Assembly (NCBI GenBank): GCA_902467875.1
Contig: CABQWP010000025.1
Span: 1 to 26,081 of the forward strand
Direction: 5' to 3'
DNA from: an uncultured Collinsella sp.
Lineage (GTDB): Bacteria; Actinomycetota; Coriobacteriia; Coriobacteriales; Coriobacteriaceae
DNA: 26,081 nt
Shown here: piece after piece, positions 22,832 through 26,081 of the stretch
How positions within the stretch are numbered: position 1 is the first letter of the stretch
How the letters are laid out: the number at the start of each line of letters is the position of its first letter
Notes under the pieces: model-generated
The model's input: only the letters and a program-made list of their open reading frames with translations
Databases searched by the model: none
Told to the model about the DNA's origin: nothing
Program-made: the position numbers and the translations under genes

Positions 22832-22945
22832 CGCGCGTCGGATGTTTCGCCGCATCCGACGCGCGTATAGGCGACCTCCGCGGGGTCGCCGGCGCTGTGC
22901 TAGCGCTACACCGTATTTGCGCCCGCCGCGCGGTCTCGCCGGGCG
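22832..22945 (+). promoter_or_regulatory. Intercistronic array of four hairpins between SsnA and YgfK genes
   Basis: CGCGCGTCGGATG/CATCCGACGCGCG (22832-22844, 22853-22865, 13 bp perfect), GGCGACC/GGTCGCC (22870-22876, 22884-22890), GCGCT/AGCGC (22892-22896, 22902-22906) and CGCCCG/CGGGCG (22920-22925, 22940-22945). There is no T run. They fill the gap up to the ygfK ribosome-binding site. Confidence 0.65.
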
Positions 22946-22964
22946 TTACAGAGAGGAGCTCACT

Positions 22965-25964
22965 ATGAGCGACATCATGAGGCCGATCCCGTTTTCGCAG
23001 CTGATGAACTGGATCATCGAGGAGCACAAGACTCAGGGCGCCGTCTTTGGCGTGCGCAAGATGGTCACGACCAACCAGGAGGGCGCGCTTCCCATTTTTG
23101 ACGAGCGCATCGAGACTCCGTTTGGCCCGGCCGCCGGCCCCAACACGCAGCTTGCCCAGAACATCGTGGCATCCTACGTGGCCGGTTCCCGCTTCTTTGA
23201 GCTCAAGACCGTTCAGGTTATGGACGGCGAGGAGCTCTCCAAGTGTGTGAACAAGCCCTGCATCGTGGCGCAGGACGAGTGCTACAACTGCGAGTGGTCG
23301 ACCGAGCTCGAGGTTCCGCAGGCCTTTGCCGAGTACGTGAAGGCATGGTTTGCCTGCCACCTCATCGCTCGCGAGTACGGCCTGGGCAGCCCGGACGGCT
23401 TTGTCTTCAACATGTCCGTGGGCTATGACCTCGAGGGCATCAAGAGCCCCAAGGTCGACGCCTACATCGAGGGCATGAAGGACGCCAGCGGCTCCGAGGT
23501 TTGGAATGAGTGCCGCACGTGGGCGCTCGCTAACCTGGACAAGTTTGAGCATGTTGACGCCGCGTTTGTCGAGTCCATCCCGGCGCGCGTCTCCAACTCC
23601 ATCACCGAGTCTACCCTGCACGGCTGCCCGCCGGCCGAGATCGAGCGCATCGCGACCTATCTCATCACCGAGAAGGGCCTCAACACCTACATCAAGTGCA
23701 ACCCCACGCTGCTGGGCTATGAGTTTGCACGTCAGCGCCTCAACGAGCTGGGCTTTGACTACATCGTCTTCGATGACACGCACTTCCGCGAGGACCTGCA
23801 GTGGGCCGATGCCGTGCCCATGTTCGAGCGCCTGATTGCCCTGTGCGCCGAGCGCGGCCTGGAGTTCGGCGTCAAGCTGACCAACACGTTCCCCGTCGAC
23901 GTGACGAGAAACGAGCTGCCCTCCACCGAGATGTACATGTCCGGCCGTTCGCTGTTCTCGCTGACCATCGAGGCCGCCCGCCGCATTACCGAGCAGTTCG
24001 ATGGCAAACTGCGCATCAGCTACTCCGGCGGTGCCACGGTCTACAACATCCGCGCCCTGTACGATGCCGGCATTTGGCCCGTTACCCTGGCGACCGACGT
24101 GCTCAAGCCCGGTGGCTACGAGCGCTTTAGCCAGATGGCCGGCGAGTTTACCGACCTGGATGGCAAGCCGTTCGCGGGCGTCTCGCTCGAGGCCGTGACC
24201 GCAATCCAGACCGACTCGCTCACCAACCCGCTCTACAAGAAGCCGCTGCGCCCGCTGCCCGACCGCAAGGTCGCCGGCAAGAGCCCGCTTTCCGACTGCT
24301 TTACCACGCCGTGCCGCACGAGCTGCCCCATCCAGCAGGATATTCCCGCCTATCTGGCGGCTGTTGACGAGGGCCGCTACGAGGACGCGCTCAACATCAT
24401 CATCGAGCGCAACGCCCTGCCGTTCATTACCGGCACCATCTGCCCGCATCCCTGCGGCCGTGCCTGCGAGCGTGCGTTCTACGAGCCCGAGGGCGCCCAG
24501 ATCCGCGCCAGCAAGCTCAAGGCCGCCCGCGAGGCCATGACCGCCGTGCTGCCCAAGCTACGCGCCCAGGCCATCGCAAACGACGGCGAGCGCAACGTTG
24601 CCGTTATCGGCGGCGGCCCGGCCGGCCTGGCGACGGCGTTCTTCCTGACGCGCGCCGGCGTGCCCGTCACCATCTTTGAGGCTCGCGATTCGCTCGGCGG
24701 CGTGGTCCGTCACGTGATTCCTGAGTTCCGCATTGCGAGCGACGATATCTCCCACGACGCAGAGCTCTGCCTGGCCTTTGGCGCCAAGGTGCAGCTCAAC
24801 GCCCGCGTGGAGTCCATCGACGAGCTCAAGGCCCAGGGCTTCACCGACGTGGTCGTGGCCACTGGTGCCTGGATGCCCGGTTCCGCCGGCCTGGGCGAGG
24901 GCGCCGAGCTCGACGTGCTGGAGTTCCTCGAGGCCGCCAAGAGGGGCGAGAAGCTCGAGCTGGGCGAGGACGTCGTAGTCATTGGCGCCGGCAACACCGC
25001 CATGGACGCGGCCCGCGTGGCTAAGCGCCTGGCTGGTGTGAAGAACGTGCGCCTGGTGTATCGCCGCACCAAGAAGCAGATGCCCGCCGACGAGGAAGAG
25101 CTCGATCTTGCTCTTGCCGACGGCGTTGAGTTCTGCGAGCTGCTGGCGCCCAAGGCACTCAACGGCGCCGTGCTGACCTGCGATGTTATGGAGCTCGGCG
25201 AGCCGGATGCAAGCGGCCGTCGCAGCCCCGTCGCCACGGGCGAGACCGTGGAACTTCCCGCCACCACGGTGATCTGCGCCGTGGGCGAGGGCATCGACGC
25301 CAGCCTGTACGATGCCGCGGGCGTCGAGCACGACCGTCGCGGTCGCCTTGCCGCCACTTCCACCGGTGTCGAGGGCGTCTGGGCTGCGGGCGACTGCCGT
25401 CGCGGTCCTGCCACCGTGGTTGAGGCTATTGCCGACGCCGCCGAGGTCGCCCGTGCCATCGCCGGCGTGGACTTTAACAAGTACGCCGATTGCAACGAGC
25501 AGGCTGGCCGCGAGGGCACCTGCTACGAGCGCAAGGGGTCGCTGTGCCGCGACAAGCGCAACTGCACCAAGACCCGCTGCCTGGGCTGCGGCTCGGTGTG
25601 CGAGGTCTGCTGCGACGTGTGCCCCAACCGCGCCAACGTGGCCGTTAAGGTGCCGGGCCTGGCCAAGCATCAGGTCGTCCACGTCGACGGTATGTGCAAC
25701 GAGTGCGGCAACTGCGCCGTGTTCTGCCCCTACCAGGAGGGCCGTCCCTACAAGGACAAGCTCACCCTGTTCTGGAGCGATCAGGACATGGAGAACTCCG
25801 AGAACGAGGGCTTCCTGGCCGTGGACGAGGACCACTTTAAGGTCCGCGTCGCCGGCACGGTCCGCACCGTCTCGGTCGATGCCGTCAACACCGGTCTGCC
25901 CGAGGCCGTCCGCCTGACCATCAGGGCCGTGCGCGACAACTATTCGTACCTTCTTAAGAAATAG
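22965..25964 (+). CDS. ygfK: YgfK-like flavin/iron-sulfur oxidoreductase (purine catabolism associated)
   Basis: Large electron-transfer enzyme, annotated in E. coli as putative selenate reductase subunit; genetically linked to anaerobic purine and urate breakdown. From ATG 22965 (GAGGAG site) the chain is 999 residues (E. coli YgfK about 1030). Domains in order: N-terminal TIM-barrel-like dihydropyrimidine/dihydroorotate-dehydrogenase-type region (1-430: ERIETPFGPAAGPNTQLAQN, STLHGCPPAEIERIATYL); cysteine block CFTTPCRTSCPIQQDIPAYL (446-465), as in the glutamate synthase small subunit; FAD site VAVIGGGPAGLATAFFL (544-561); NAD(P)H site VVVIGAGNTAMDAARVA (670-686); AAGDCRRGPATVVEAIADA; and C-terminal iron-sulfur clusters CLGCGSVCEVCCDVCP (873-889) and CNECGNCAVFCPY (911-923). 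The upstream extension of the frame runs through the hairpin array and is not part of the gene. Confidence 0.93.
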   Translation: MSDIMRPIPFSQLMNWIIEEHKTQGAVFGVRKMVTTNQEGALPIFDERIETPFGPAAGPNTQLAQNIVASYVAGSRFFELKTVQVMDGEELSKCVNKPCIVAQDECYNCEWSTELEVPQAFAEYVKAWFACHLIAREYGLGSPDGFVFNMSVGYDLEGIKSPKVDAYIEGMKDASGSEVWNECRTWALANLDKFEHVDAAFVESIPARVSNSITESTLHGCPPAEIERIATYLITEKGLNTYIKCNPTLLGYEFARQRLNELGFDYIVFDDTHFREDLQWADAVPMFERLIALCAERGLEFGVKLTNTFPVDVTRNELPSTEMYMSGRSLFSLTIEAARRITEQFDGKLRISYSGGATVYNIRALYDAGIWPVTLATDVLKPGGYERFSQMAGEFTDLDGKPFAGVSLEAVTAIQTDSLTNPLYKKPLRPLPDRKVAGKSPLSDCFTTPCRTSCPIQQDIPAYLAAVDEGRYEDALNIIIERNALPFITGTICPHPCGRACERAFYEPEGAQIRASKLKAAREAMTAVLPKLRAQAIANDGERNVAVIGGGPAGLATAFFLTRAGVPVTIFEARDSLGGVVRHVIPEFRIASDDISHDAELCLAFGAKVQLNARVESIDELKAQGFTDVVVATGAWMPGSAGLGEGAELDVLEFLEAAKRGEKLELGEDVVVIGAGNTAMDAARVAKRLAGVKNVRLVYRRTKKQMPADEEELDLALADGVEFCELLAPKALNGAVLTCDVMELGEPDASGRRSPVATGETVELPATTVICAVGEGIDASLYDAAGVEHDRRGRLAATSTGVEGVWAAGDCRRGPATVVEAIADAAEVARAIAGVDFNKYADCNEQAGREGTCYERKGSLCRDKRNCTKTRCLGCGSVCEVCCDVCPNRANVAVKVPGLAKHQVVHVDGMCNECGNCAVFCPYQEGRPYKDKLTLFWSDQDMENSENEGFLAVDEDHFKVRVAGTVRTVSVDAVNTGLPEAVRLTIRAVRDNYSYLLKK

Positions 25965-25975
25965 GCGAGTCTCTT

Positions 25976-26081
25976 ATGGCCAAATCCATTCAACATCACG
26001 TGGCCTACGTTGCCTGCGGAAGCGGCTGTGCTTCCGCAGGCGGCGACGCCCGCTGCAGCGAAGGCTGCATTGGCTGTGGCG
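25976..26081 (+). CDS. Cysteine-rich iron-sulfur protein, RnfB-like (3' truncated by window)
   Basis: Starts 11 nt after the YgfK stop codon. Only 35 residues are visible: MAKSIQHHVAYVACGSG then C18, C27, C31, C34, ending CSEGCIGCG at the window edge. The spacing C31-x2-C34 resembles the start of a [4Fe-4S] ferredoxin motif, and the N-terminal CGSGCASAGG is like RnfB-type electron-transfer proteins encoded beside ygfK in other anaerobes (recalled, not searched). Probably the electron partner of the YgfK-like protein. No strong ribosome-binding site; likely coupled to ygfK. Confidence 0.7.
   Translation, partial: MAKSIQHHVAYVACGSGCASAGGDARCSEGCIGCG

Noticed and set aside
22842..22964. N-terminal extension of the YgfK-like protein
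   Set aside because: The Arg/Pro-rich translation comes from the hairpin array; ATG 22965 has a GAGGAG site and the family N-terminus.
22797..24449. 550-residue minus-strand open frame opposite the YgfK gene (also 24558-25835)
   Set aside because: Antisense shadow of a high-GC coding region: low-complexity Ala/Gly/Leu/His-rich translation, no motif, and the plus strand carries a clearly conserved protein.
1..26081. tRNA, rRNA or CRISPR array
   Set aside because: No cloverleaf with a CCA-type end, no rRNA segments and no regularly spaced direct repeats were recognised by eye; a dedicated scan was not possible.

Overview
The window looks like chromosomal DNA of a high-GC Gram-positive gut anaerobe, most likely a Collinsella-type member of the Coriobacteriia. 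This is an inference from three things: the codon style, intergenic repeats of the GGGGACAG / AATGATCCGTTTTCC type, and the gene content (fused acetyl-CoA carboxylase beta/alpha subunit, actinobacterial-like ribosomal proteins, anaerobic SsnA/YgfK purine genes). No database search was possible.

Left part (1-6200). The 3' part of a biotin carboxylase gene (accC) is broken by a G/C-only insertion and frameshift near 833-867. It overlaps a fused accD-accA gene. An orphan PTS EIIC gene, a rho-independent terminator, a cation diffusion facilitator and a histidine phosphatase follow. A 137-nt near-complete hairpin with perfect 35-bp arms (6248-6384) separates this block from the ribosomal genes.

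Centre (6400-12500). An S10/spc-type ribosomal protein cluster runs rplC-rplD-rplW, rplB-rpsS-rplV-rpsC-rplP-rpmC-rpsQ and rplN-rplX. It has no rpsJ at the front. It ends at a strong terminator straight after rplX, without rplE and the rest of the spc genes. It appears divided: a terminator-like hairpin and a second copy of a 26-nt promoter-like element lie between rplW and rplB. Structured leaders precede rplC, rplB and rplN.

Right of centre (12500-18000). A Gfo/Idh/MocA oxidoreductase and a DeoR-type regulator form a two-gene unit behind a leader region rich in short palindromes. They converge, across two tandem bidirectional terminator hairpins, on a minus-strand pair: a U32-family (RlhA-like) protein and an RluA-type pseudouridine synthase. 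Both members of the pair are probably RNA-modification enzymes.

Right end (18000-26081). ridA (+) converges on a YheO/DauR-like regulator (-). The regulator is divergent from a plus-strand purine block: NCS2 xanthine/uracil-type permease, SsnA-like aminohydrolase, YgfK-like flavin/iron-sulfur oxidoreductase, and the start of a cysteine-rich iron-sulfur protein cut by the window end. Together these resemble the selenium/molybdenum-hydroxylase-associated purine (xanthine/urate) catabolism loci of gut anaerobes. The two gaps inside this block are filled with consecutive stable hairpins. No tRNA, rRNA, CRISPR array or transposase gene was seen.
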